A stretch of DNA of 64,000 nt. It comes from Chelativorans alearensis. Lineage in GTDB: Bacteria; Pseudomonadota; Alphaproteobacteria; Rhizobiales; Rhizobiaceae. Location: assembly GCF_010993735.1 (NCBI RefSeq), contig NZ_WQNI01000001.1:434001-498000 (forward strand). Reading direction: 5' to 3'. The notes beneath the pieces were generated by a model. That model did no database searches, had not been told where the DNA came from, and saw only the letters and a program-made list of their open reading frames with translations. The position numbers were made by a program, and so were the translations under genes. Position 1 is the stretch's first letter, and each line of letters opens with the position of its first letter. Below, piece by piece: positions 1-7,538 of the stretch.

Positions 1-400
1 CGGATTTACGCTGAACATTGGCGCCTATACGTCGGAGACGATCCGCGCGACCATCTCCTCCGTGCCGAAGGGCCAGTGGGAGGCGGCCTACTCGATCGGC
101 ATGAGCTGGAGCCAGGTGATGCGCCGCACGATCCTGCCGCAAGCCGCGCGCGTGGCCGTGCCGCCACTGTCGAACACCTTCATTTCGCTGGTGAAGGACA
201 CCTCGCTGGCGGCCGCCATTACTGTGCCGGAGCTGTTTCAGGCCGCGCAGCGCATCGTGGCGACGACGTACGAGCCGCTGATCCTCTATATCGAGGCAGC
301 ACTTATTTATCTTCTGCTGAGTTCGGTGCTGTCGCAGCTTCAGGTGCGTCTGGAACAGCGTCTCGGTCGCTATGGTGGTTTTCTGGAAGCGCGGGCATGA
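1..400 (+). CDS. Amino-acid ABC transporter permease, 3' end only
   Basis: This is the C-terminal 132 residues of an inner-membrane permease of the polar amino acid (HisM/GlnP) type. The frame is open from base 2, so the start lies before the window. The cytoplasmic EAA loop that docks onto the ATPase is visible from about base 80 ([10 protein letters not shown], then [12 protein letters not shown]). It is followed by [18 protein letters not shown], typical of this family, and a last membrane helix ([15 protein letters not shown]). The stop codon overlaps the start of the ATPase gene (ATGA at 397-400), so the two are translationally coupled. The substrate cannot be read from this fragment. 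Confidence 0.92.
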   Translation, partial: GFTLNIGAYTSETIRATISSVPKGQWEAAYSIGMSWSQVMRRTILPQAARVAVPPLSNTFISLVKDTSLAAAITVPELFQAAQRIVATTYEPLILYIEAALIYLLLSSVLSQLQVRLEQRLGRYGGFLEARA

Positions 401-1155
401 TCGAGCTCACCGATATCGAAAAGCGCTTCGGCGACAATCTCGTTCTGAAGGGCGTCAGCCTGCGGATTCCCGAAGGCTCCGTCACGGCCCTGATCGGCCC
501 CTCGGGCGGCGGGAAAAGCACGCTGCTTCGCTGCATCAACCTTCTCGAGATTCCGACCTCCGGAAAAGTTCGCGTCGGCGAGGAGGCGCTTGAATTCCAC
601 CCCGGCATGAAGGTTGGCTGGAAGGATATAAGACGGCTGCGCAGCCAGACCGGTATGGTCTTCCAGAATTTCCAGCTGTTCCCGCATCGCACCGCGATCG
701 AGAACGTGATGGAAGGGCTGGTCACCGTGCTCAAATGGCCGAAGGCGAAGGCGCGGGAGCACGGCATGGCGCTGCTTGAGAAGGTCGGCCTCGCTCAGAA
801 GGCCGACGCATGGCCGGCGACGCTCTCGGGTGGCCAGCAGCAGCGCGTCGCGATCGCCCGTGCGCTCGCCCTTTCGCCGCGGGTGCTTTTGTGCGACGAG
901 CCGACCTCGGCGCTCGACCCGGAACTTGCCGGCGAGGTCGTGGAGGTCCTGACCCAGCTTGCACGCGAGGGAACGACCATGGTGATCGCCACCCATGACC
1001 TGCGTCTTGCCTCGCGCATTGCCCAGCAGGCCGCCTTCCTCGATGCCGGCTCCATTGTCGAGATCGGTTCAGCGCAGCACATCTTCACCAATCCCGCACG
1101 CGAGCGTACCAAACGCTTCGTGGCGACGTTGCTGCAAGATGCGAACGGGCAGTAG
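397..1155 (+). CDS. Amino-acid ABC transporter ATP-binding protein
   Basis: Cytoplasmic ATPase of a polar amino-acid importer (GlnQ/HisP type), 252 residues. Walker [10 protein letters not shown] is at residues 34-42, the signature LSGGQQQR at 143-150, Walker [13 protein letters not shown] at 163-174 and the switch histidine in ATHD near 200. The frame stays open further upstream, but the ATG at 397 starts exactly at the domain boundary ([12 protein letters not shown]) and overlaps the permease stop, so I chose it. It powers uptake together with the permease; the binding protein is presumably upstream, outside the window. Family assignment is secure, substrate unknown. Confidence 0.95.
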   Translation: MIELTDIEKRFGDNLVLKGVSLRIPEGSVTALIGPSGGGKSTLLRCINLLEIPTSGKVRVGEEALEFHPGMKVGWKDIRRLRSQTGMVFQNFQLFPHRTAIENVMEGLVTVLKWPKAKAREHGMALLEKVGLAQKADAWPATLSGGQQQRVAIARALALSPRVLLCDEPTSALDPELAGEVVEVLTQLAREGTTMVIATHDLRLASRIAQQAAFLDAGSIVEIGSAQHIFTNPARERTKRFVATLLQDANGQ

Positions 1156-1182
1156 CTGGCAGTCGGCGCTCGGCTTGCCAGC
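1155..1182 (+). terminator. Stem-loop after ABC ATPase gene
   Basis: A perfect 7-bp inverted repeat (GCTGGCA 1155-1161, TGCCAGC 1176-1182) starts at the last base of the ATPase gene. The loop is 14 bases and no T run follows, so it is at best a weak terminator. It lies between two convergent genes, where termination is expected. Confidence 0.3.
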
Positions 1183-1253
1183 GCTGCGTCGCGCCCGATT
1201 CCAAGTCTTTGATCCATGCGGACGTCAGGCGATGCCACCTGACAGCAAATGCC

Positions 1254-3542
1254 TTAGACTTCGGTTTCTTCGAGAGCCCCCTGGCCTTCGTCGGCCGGTC
1301 CGTCTTGGACGACCCTGGATTTGCGTTGGCGCTTATGCGCCGCCCCGTCTACGCTACGCTTGCGGCTTTTCTCTCCGGTGCGCGGTGCGTCCACCACGCG
1401 TGTCGCCTGTGCCGGAGGCATGTTTTTGCCCTCCGGCAGGTGGAGCGTGACCTGCGGAAAGGGTATCTCGATGCCGCGCTCGTCGAACACCTCCTTGAGG
1501 ATTTCATTATAGGCGCGCCCCAGCGTCCACTGCTGGCCGGGCTTTGTCTTGATACGGGCACGAACGACCACGGCGGAATCGGCGAACTCGGTCACGCCAT
1601 GCATTTCCAGATCGTCGATGATATGCTCGCCGAACTCCGTCTCCTTCAGCCGCTCGAAGGCGTCCCGCATCGCCCGCTTCACATTGGAAATGTTTGCTCC
1701 GTAGCTCACGCCGATGGCGGCCACGTGGTAGCTGAAATTTCTCATGAAGTTGGACACGGATTCGACGGATGAGAATGGGATCAGGTGATAGGCGCCGTCG
1801 ACCGTGCGCAGCGATACCGACCGGATCGTCAGCCGCTCGACAACCCCGGTGATTCCCCCCACGGTGACCATGTCGCCTTCATTCATCGCGTTCTCGAACT
1901 GGATGAAGGCGCCGTTGATGACGTCCTGCACCAGCTTCTGCGAACCGAAGCCCACGGCCAGGCCAATGATGCCGGCGCCGGCAAGCAACGGTCCGACGTT
2001 GACGCCGAGCTGGGTCAGCACCAAGAGCAGGATGACGACGCTGAATACGATCGTGAATGCGTTGCGGAACAACCCCAGAAGGGTCCGCTCGCGCGGGCTC
2101 GGCATGCGACCGTAGGTTGGGTTGAGCCGGTATTCCACCCAGGACTGGACGGCAAGATGCACAAGGCCACCGGCTAAGAGGATAAGGAACGCGGCGATCA
2201 CCGAGGTCACAACCCTCTGGCCGAACTCGCTTGACAGCCAGCCGATAAAGTCGGCCAGCCGCCAGATCTGTGCGATAGCCAGCACGACGGTGACCATGAC
2301 GAGGCCACGGATGACCCGCAGGACGTTCGGTACAAACGCGTTGAGCCGTTGCTCAAGCAGCGGCAGCCGCGCCTTGATGTCGGCCGGCAGGTGCATGCCG
2401 CCAGTGGCGACGCGCACCACGACCACGCTTAGCGCAACACCAATGGCCATCGCGATGAGGGATTGAACGGTTGCCAGCAAAACAAAAGGGAGGGCCGCCT
2501 CCCGGTTGGCAAGCCACAGCACGAAGATGAGCGTGAGATAGCCGATCGCCACGATGTGCCAGAAAGTGGCGACGCCGGACAAGATCCGCACGAGCGGTTC
2601 CGCCTCCCCGCGCTCGACATAACGGCCCAGCCGGGCGCGCACGGCGTCGCGGTTCTGCAGGATGATGACCCATGCCATTGCGAGGGCACAGAACAGCACG
2701 AAAATACGGACCGCCTCGGCCGCGCTGCTTGACACGTTCGCCGCAAGAAGCGGCGCGACGAAAAACAAGGTATAGCCGATAGCGCTGACGAGGCGGCTCA
2801 GCCAGAAGTACCAGTAGGCTGCCGTTGTATCGTCGATGCGGCCGAGGCGTAGCGTCGTCCACCGCGGAGCGAGCAGGACGCGAGCGGCCACCTTTGCAAG
2901 CTCTATGAAGAGGAAGGCGTTGAGGAAAAGCGTCTGGCTGCTTCCCGCCTGGACGCCCGCATAGAGGGCGGGCAGGTATCCCATCACCCAGGCGCCGAGC
3001 ACCGTCAGAAGGTCCGCCCCCGCAGACAATCCGATGATCCCGGTGCGCCGGATTGTGCTCGTGCCTTGCGCGGCGCTCGCCAGAACGCGTTGCAACCGCC
3101 TGAAGGCGAGCCGCAGTATAAAATAGGCGGCAAAGGTAACCGTAACGACCAGAAGGACGCTACGCACCGAATTCCAGAGGCCGCTCACGCTGATGGTGGC
3201 GGCACCCGAAACGACCGCACCCAGGTGGTCTGCGAGCCGGATGATGGTGCCGATTAGCTCCGCACTACCTTCCACCGCGCTGCCGGTATAGGCGGTGATC
3301 CGGTCCAGGATGGTCATTTCGGGCGCAGTCTGCGGCGATGACTCACCCCCTTGCGCCTTCGGGATCGCGGCACGCATCCTTTCGATCAACTGCCCGCGGG
3401 CTTCGTCGTTCTCAAGGACCCGGATAAGAGCTTCGACATCAGCACCCACTTGAGCGGTCTGAGCGGCGCTCTGTCCGTTAGCCGGCTGTGCCACAGCCGG
3501 AGTCAAGGCGACCAGTAGCAAGAGAAGGGCGAGCAGCCGCAT
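1254..3542 (-). CDS. Large MscS-family mechanosensitive channel
   Basis: 762-residue inner-membrane channel of the MscS superfamily, similar in size and layout to YbiO-type proteins. A signal peptide (residues 1-18, cut after AVAQ) leads into a periplasmic stretch. Many hydrophobic helices follow between about 125 and 510, then the pore-lining helix and MscS core at about 515-600 (AGAGIIGLAVGFGSQKLVQD, then GDMVTVGG and a beta domain). The C-terminal 45 residues are a basic tail (TGEKSRKRS, KRQRKSR) not needed for the fold. Such channels open under membrane tension during hypo-osmotic shock. The gene stands alone, facing the ABC genes. Family is clear; gating strength is not predictable. Confidence 0.93.
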   Translation of the reverse strand: MRLLALLLLLVALTPAVAQPANGQSAAQTAQVGADVEALIRVLENDEARGQLIERMRAAIPKAQGGESSPQTAPEMTILDRITAYTGSAVEGSAELIGTIIRLADHLGAVVSGAATISVSGLWNSVRSVLLVVTVTFAAYFILRLAFRRLQRVLASAAQGTSTIRRTGIIGLSAGADLLTVLGAWVMGYLPALYAGVQAGSSQTLFLNAFLFIELAKVAARVLLAPRWTTLRLGRIDDTTAAYWYFWLSRLVSAIGYTLFFVAPLLAANVSSSAAEAVRIFVLFCALAMAWVIILQNRDAVRARLGRYVERGEAEPLVRILSGVATFWHIVAIGYLTLIFVLWLANREAALPFVLLATVQSLIAMAIGVALSVVVVRVATGGMHLPADIKARLPLLEQRLNAFVPNVLRVIRGLVMVTVVLAIAQIWRLADFIGWLSSEFGQRVVTSVIAAFLILLAGGLVHLAVQSWVEYRLNPTYGRMPSPRERTLLGLFRNAFTIVFSVVILLLVLTQLGVNVGPLLAGAGIIGLAVGFGSQKLVQDVINGAFIQFENAMNEGDMVTVGGITGVVERLTIRSVSLRTVDGAYHLIPFSSVESVSNFMRNFSYHVAAIGVSYGANISNVKRAMRDAFERLKETEFGEHIIDDLEMHGVTEFADSAVVVRARIKTKPGQQWTLGRAYNEILKEVFDERGIEIPFPQVTLHLPEGKNMPPAQATRVVDAPRTGEKSRKRSVDGAAHKRQRKSRVVQDGPADEGQGALEETEV

Positions 3543-3971
3543 ATTTTACCTCTGGGCAGAGTTTGGGGGGACCAGATTGGTACAGTACGACGCTGAATTA
3601 TTCTGATCACTCTGAGTCGAGATGTGTGTCTTTTTTCTTAACCGATGTTAAGACACCTTTCTTAACCGAAGTTAAGACACCGCGCTCTGGCACACCGTAG
3701 TCTACGCGGAACGGAGCGGCCGACCTGCACGATCTCGGCCTGCCGGAGAATCCGGCGTTCATCGAGCTGTTGCCGGTCCTTTTTTCAGCAGGAGTGTGGT
3801 TTTTTTTGGCTTTTGTTCTTCAGTTCATGGTTTCGAGTATTCCCGCGAGCGATTTCTCCATCCTTACGCAAACAAAGCGGGTCCGTTCGGAAGCCGGGGC
3901 GCTGTGGTTAGCTCCAAGACGCTCCGCGCTCCCTGGCCGAGGAGATGCGAACCAAAAGCCCTGGGGAGGCC
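3543..3971. other. Intergenic region with tandem palindromic repeat
   Basis: 429 bases between the 5' end of the MscS-type gene and the 3' end of the aldo/keto reductase gene (both minus strand). I see no credible gene. The main structure is a 24-base tandem repeat at 3634-3681, listed separately. The stretch 3722-3790 reads in one frame as a plausible protein tail (DLHDLGLPENPAFIELLPVL) but has no start or recognisable family, so it may be gene debris. Confidence 0.5.
3634..3681. repeat. Two tandem 24-bp repeats, each a CTTAAC-N4-GTTAAG palindrome
   Basis: Two adjacent 24-base units (3634-3657 and 3658-3681) differ at one base. Each contains a perfect 6-bp inverted repeat, CTTAAC-N4-GTTAAG, at 3637-3652 and 3661-3676. 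The palindromes are 24 bases centre to centre, a little over two helical turns. They lie about 95-135 bases upstream of the MscS-type gene on the minus strand. The form fits a paired operator for a dimeric repressor or activator; the protein is unknown. Confidence 0.5.
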
Positions 3972-5048
3972 TTATCGCGCCGCGATCTTCGCGTCGCCGA
4001 ACGTGACGTTTCGTGTCATCGGCCGGGCCAGAAACTCATGCGGGAAGCCGAGGTCGACCGCGCTTACCTCATCCAGACGGGCCCGCTGATCGTCGGTCAA
4101 GGTCACGTCAAGGGCGCCAAGGTTGTTCTCGAGTTGCGCCAATGTCCGCACGCCCATGATCGGAGACGCGACCGACGGATTTAAAAGCGTCCAGGCGAGC
4201 GCCACCTGTGACGGAGATTTGCCTGCTTCGACGGCGACCGCCTTGACCACGTCCGCGATTGCCAGGCCCCGCTCGCTGAGCGCCCCATTGGCGGCGGCAA
4301 CGTTCTTGCGCGTACCGACGGCGGAAGCGCTGCCGGTGCCGATTTCGAGGTCAGCTTTGCTGTATTTTCCGGTCAAGACACCGCTGGCGAGCGGCGACCA
4401 CGGGATCACGCCAAGCCCCATCTCGCGTGCCATGGGAATGAGATCGCGCTCCACGGTTCGTTCGATGAGGCTGTATTCGATCTGTAGTGCGATAAGCGGT
4501 GCCCAGCCACGCAGGTCGGCGATTGCCTGCATGCGCGAAACCTGCCAGGCCGGCGTATCGGATATGCCGACATAGACGATCTTGCCCGCACTGACGAGAT
4601 CGTCCATGGCACGCAAAATCTCTTCCACCGGCGTCGTGAAGTCCCACAAGTGAAGGTAGAGAATGTCGATATAATCGGTCTTCAGCCGTTCCAGGCTCGC
4701 CTCGACCGAACGCACCATGCTCTTGCGGTGATTCCCGCCGGAATTGGGGTCGCCCGGCCGAGAGGACAGGGTGTACTTGGTGGCGACCACCAGCCTGTCG
4801 CGTTTTTCTCTCGCGAACTCGCCGACGAAGCGTTCCGACGTGCCGTTCGTATACTGGTTGGCCGTATCGATGAAATTGCCGCCACGGTCGATATAAGCGT
4901 CAAAGATGCGACGCGCTTCGTGCTCGTCGGAGCCCCAGCCCCAGTCGGTTCCAAAGGTCATCGTACCGAGTGCAAGGGGGGAAATCCGCAGGCCGGAGCG
5001 GCCGAGAAGGCGGTAGGTGTCCAGGGAAAGGGATGTGGTCATGGTCAT
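3972..5048 (-). CDS. Aldo/keto reductase
   Basis: 358-residue cytoplasmic NADPH-dependent oxidoreductase of the aldo/keto reductase superfamily, which reduces aldehydes or ketones on a TIM barrel. The catalytic tetrad can be placed as Asp61, Tyr66 (DTANQY), Lys91 and His133 (YLHLWD). The late GKYSKADLE loop and the C-terminal cofactor region are typical of the larger, YghZ/PA1127-like group. A LysR regulator is divergently transcribed 89 bases away, a common pairing that suggests induction by a reactive carbonyl or aromatic compound. The physiological substrate is not evident. Confidence 0.93.
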   Translation of the reverse strand: MTMTTSLSLDTYRLLGRSGLRISPLALGTMTFGTDWGWGSDEHEARRIFDAYIDRGGNFIDTANQYTNGTSERFVGEFAREKRDRLVVATKYTLSSRPGDPNSGGNHRKSMVRSVEASLERLKTDYIDILYLHLWDFTTPVEEILRAMDDLVSAGKIVYVGISDTPAWQVSRMQAIADLRGWAPLIALQIEYSLIERTVERDLIPMAREMGLGVIPWSPLASGVLTGKYSKADLEIGTGSASAVGTRKNVAAANGALSERGLAIADVVKAVAVEAGKSPSQVALAWTLLNPSVASPIMGVRTLAQLENNLGALDVTLTDDQRARLDEVSAVDLGFPHEFLARPMTRNVTFGDAKIAAR

Positions 5049-5108
5049 CTCCGGTTAATGAGGCCGGCAAGATGCCACATCGCATTCATTTGATAATGTG
5101 CTATGAAT

Positions 5109-5131
5109 TTCGTTGGCTATGAAGAAACGAA
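5109..5131. promoter_or_regulatory. T-N11-A LysR box between reductase and LysR genes
   Basis: A perfect inverted repeat TTCGTT-N11-AACGAA sits just before the LysR start at 5138 and in front of the divergent reductase. It matches the T-N11-A form of LysR-family binding sites. A second, wider inverted repeat (ATTCAT 5084-5089, ATGAAT 5103-5108) overlaps it on the left. It probably serves autoregulation and control of the reductase; this is an inference from form and position. Confidence 0.45.
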
Positions 5132-5137
5132 TATAGA

Positions 5138-6043
5138 ATGCGTGGCAGTGACTATGCCGAGTTGAGAGCCTTCGCCGCAGTGGTCGAGCATGGCAGTTTC
5201 GCTCGCGCGGCCGCCCATCTCGGCATGTCGCCTTCAGCCTTGAGCCAGGTCATTCGGCGCCTGGAAGAGCGGCTCGGAGTGAGGCTGCTCAACCGGACGA
5301 CCCGCAGCGTCGCGCCGAGCGAGGCCGGGGAGCGCTTTCTCGGCCGCCTCCTTCCCGTGTTCGCGGATCTCGACGCAGCCGTTGCGGATGTTCGCAGCCT
5401 GCGCGATACGCCTTCGGGTCTGCTGCGGATCAACACAACTCGCATCGCCGCGATGCATTATCTCGCACCGATGATCGGGCCGTTCCTGAACAATTATCCC
5501 GAGATAACGCTCGACATTGTCGTCGACGACAAGCTGGTCGACATCGTGGCAAGCCGGTTCGACGCCGGTATCCGCCTCGGTGAGAAGGTGGAAAAGGATA
5601 TGATCGCCGTCAGGATCAGCGGCAAACTCCGACAGGTGGCGGTGGCAGCACCTTCCTATCTCGACCGTTTCGGCATGCCTGCAACGCCACACGATCTGCG
5701 GCGCCATCGGTGCATCAACTTCCGCTGGCCGACCGACTTCAGTCTCTATCGCTGGGAGTTCGAGCGCGACGGTGAAGAACTGGAGGTGGCCGTAGAGGGG
5801 CCCCTTATCGTGAATGAGCCGGAAATGGTGACGTCCGCCGTCCTCGATGGCGCCGGCATCGCCTATCTCTTCACGCATCAGGTCGAATCCCTGGTCGCAG
5901 CCGGAAGGCTGGTGCAGCTTCTGGAGGAGTGGTCGCCGGCCTTTCCGGGCTTCTATCTGTACTATCCAAGTCGTCGGCAGATGGCACCTCCATTGCGCGC
6001 ATTTCTGGATTTTGTTCGAAGGAAGCCCGCGGCCGCCAACTAG
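5138..6043 (+). CDS. LysR-family transcriptional regulator
   Basis: 301-residue LysR-type regulator. The N-terminal winged helix (residues about 5-65) has the family pattern FAAVVEHGSFARAAAHLGMS, then LSQVIRRLEERLGVRLLNRT. A periplasmic-binding-protein-like effector domain fills residues 90-295. It belongs to the group whose members often sit divergent to oxidoreductase genes (for example DsdC/AaeR-like). It most likely controls the aldo/keto reductase across the 89-base gap and its own gene through the inverted repeats there. The effector is unknown. Confidence 0.93.
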   Translation: MRGSDYAELRAFAAVVEHGSFARAAAHLGMSPSALSQVIRRLEERLGVRLLNRTTRSVAPSEAGERFLGRLLPVFADLDAAVADVRSLRDTPSGLLRINTTRIAAMHYLAPMIGPFLNNYPEITLDIVVDDKLVDIVASRFDAGIRLGEKVEKDMIAVRISGKLRQVAVAAPSYLDRFGMPATPHDLRRHRCINFRWPTDFSLYRWEFERDGEELEVAVEGPLIVNEPEMVTSAVLDGAGIAYLFTHQVESLVAAGRLVQLLEEWSPAFPGFYLYYPSRRQMAPPLRAFLDFVRRKPAAAN

Positions 6044-6371
6044 CCCCAGGCTGGTCGTGAAGAGCGGCGGGCGCGTCAAATCCGGCCGGGCATGCCGTTG
6101 ATCAGCGCGCGTTCATCGTCCGATAAGCACCCGTTGGGCCTGGTTTCCACTTGATCGGCCGGTAATCAATAGCCATATTTGACGATACCGATCCTCTTAT
6201 CACGGGGCGGCAGTCTTTTGGTTGAGGCCCTTTCGGGGCCTTTTGTCATCCGACATCTACATTGGCCAAGTCCGCGTACGCTTGTGACCAGGCCGCGCTT
6301 GAACGACAGATCACGCTGGTGGTGCGGGGGCTTTCCGCCACTGACTTCTGCTTCGGTTTTTCGGAGGGACT
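6044..6371. other. Intergenic region with promoter-like pair and hairpin
   Basis: 328 bases between the LysR gene and the small HTH gene, with no protein gene visible. A promoter-like pair (TTGATC 6151-6156, 17-base spacer, CATATT 6174-6179) precedes a terminator-like hairpin at 6225-6244. Together they could make a transcript of about 60 bases, or a leader with an attenuator for the HTH gene. Confidence 0.4.
6225..6244 (+). terminator. Rho-independent terminator-like hairpin
   Basis: A 6-bp stem AGGCCC (6225-6230) and GGGCCT (6236-6241) with a 5-base loop is followed by TTT. It lies 182 bases after the LysR stop and 128 bases before the HTH gene. It could end the LysR message, a small RNA, or act as an attenuator. 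Confidence 0.5.
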
Positions 6372-6620
6372 ATGAACGATATTGCCAAAATCCAACTCCC
6401 CGAGGCCGTGCTCGAGGCCATGTCTGGAGGGATACACATCGTCCGCGCCTACCGTGAATTCCTTGGGTACTCGGTCGAGGAGCTGGCGGTGGCTTGCGGG
6501 CTCTCTATCGAAGAAATCGAAAACATCGAGGCCGGCTACAGGTACGACAAGGGCTACCGTGAAAGAATCGCCAGGTCCCTGTCGCTGCCTGAGGACACGT
6601 TTTCGGTGGAAGTACCCTGA
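6372..6620 (+). CDS. Small Cro/CI-type helix-turn-helix protein
   Basis: 82-residue protein consisting almost only of an XRE-like helix-turn-helix. FLGYSVEELAVACGLSIEEI is the recognition unit (about residues 31-50), followed by ENIEAGYRYDKGYRERIARS and SLPEDTF, as in antitoxin-type or lone Cro/CI domains. A GGAGG ribosome site (6363-6367) precedes the ATG at good spacing, which is the main reason to accept this short gene. No toxin gene is adjacent. The target is unknown; it could be a lone regulator or a remnant antitoxin. Confidence 0.75.
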   Translation: MNDIAKIQLPEAVLEAMSGGIHIVRAYREFLGYSVEELAVACGLSIEEIENIEAGYRYDKGYRERIARSLSLPEDTFSVEVP

Positions 6621-6793
6621 GGAGAATTCAGGATCAACCGAAGAGCCAGGCCCGCTGATTGCAGGCACAGCATTCGCCGTTCTGCGCGGAGTTCAGCGGC
6701 TGCAAGGTTATTGGGGCCCGGCTGGTGGAGACCGGCTTACCCGAAAGGGCTGAGCTCCCTGCGGACGCTTGGTACCTAAAGTGATATGAGGGA

Positions 6794-6820
6794 AGGCGCG
6801 GCGGGGGACCGGCCGCGCCT
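6794..6820. terminator. GC-rich 9-bp hairpin before GST gene
   Basis: A perfect stem AGGCGCGGC (6794-6802) and GCCGCGCCT (6812-6820) with a 9-base loop lies 174 bases after the HTH gene and 33 bases before the GST start. There is no T run. It may end the upstream message or act in the GST leader. Confidence 0.35.
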
Positions 6821-6852
6821 CCCAGTCTACGGCAGCAAGGGTCTGATGCTCA

Positions 6853-7482
6853 ATGATCGATCTCTACACTTGGACGACACCGAACGGCCGCAAGGTTTCC
6901 ATCGCACTTGAGGAGATGGGCCTCGATTACGCGGTTCATCCGGTCGATATAGGCGACCGCCAGCAGTTCGAGCCCGACTTCCTCAAGATCTCGCCCAACA
7001 ACAAGATCCCCGCAATTGTCGACCGCGACAACGGTCTCAGCTTGATGGAATCGGGTGCGATCCTCATCTACCTTGCCGAAAAGACCGGGCTGCTGATGCC
7101 GCGTGAGGGGGTGGGCAGGCTCAGGACGATCGAGTGGCTGATGTGGCAGATGGGCGGATTCGGGCCGATGCTCGGCCAAGCCCATCAGTTTCTGAAGTTC
7201 AACCGGGGCAAGGCGCCCTTTGCGGAGGAGCGGTATGCCAAGGAGGCACGCCGCCTATATGGCGTGCTCGATCGGCAACTCGGCAGGGAAGGGTTTGTCG
7301 CTGGCGACTATTCGATAGCCGACATCGCCATCTGGCCCTGGGTGTCCCGCTACGAATGGCAGGATATCGTGCTCGACGAATTTCCAGAGGTGAAGCGCTG
7401 GTATGTCGAGATCGCCGCTCGCGAGCCCGTGGTGAAGGGCTACCACGTTCCCAAGTTCACGCAGGACATCCCGATGCCTTGA
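6853..7482 (+). CDS. Nu-class glutathione S-transferase / disulfide reductase (YfcG-like)
   Basis: 209-residue cytosolic GST-fold protein. The N-terminal thioredoxin-like domain carries the nu-class pattern TTPNGRK (residues 8-14), SPNNKIPAIVD (47-57) and ESGAILIYLAEKTG. The helical domain has IEWLMWQMGGFGPMLGQ and the conserved YSIADIAIWPW. By family knowledge, YfcG-type proteins bind two glutathiones and reduce disulfides rather than conjugate xenobiotics, and they lack a catalytic Ser/Tyr/Cys. The gene is solitary, facing the TRAP permease gene. The assignment rests on strong motif resemblance to E. coli YfcG. Confidence 0.92.
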   Translation: MIDLYTWTTPNGRKVSIALEEMGLDYAVHPVDIGDRQQFEPDFLKISPNNKIPAIVDRDNGLSLMESGAILIYLAEKTGLLMPREGVGRLRTIEWLMWQMGGFGPMLGQAHQFLKFNRGKAPFAEERYAKEARRLYGVLDRQLGREGFVAGDYSIADIAIWPWVSRYEWQDIVLDEFPEVKRWYVEIAAREPVVKGYHVPKFTQDIPMP

Positions 7483-7538
7483 TCCGTCCGCTGCGCCGCC
7501 GGCCGGCGGCGTAAAGGCATATGCGCCGGCACGACGCA

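Noticed and set aside
3488-3700. Small protein with a repeated FLT(D/E)VKTP peptide, spanning the 24-base tandem repeat
   Set aside because: The peptide repeat is a direct result of the DNA repeat length being a multiple of three. The frame overlaps the start of the MscS-type gene on the other strand and lacks a ribosome site.
6372-6620. Toxin-antitoxin pair
   Set aside because: The small HTH protein resembles antitoxins, but neither neighbour is a toxin-like gene and the flanking 200-300 bases hold no second small gene.
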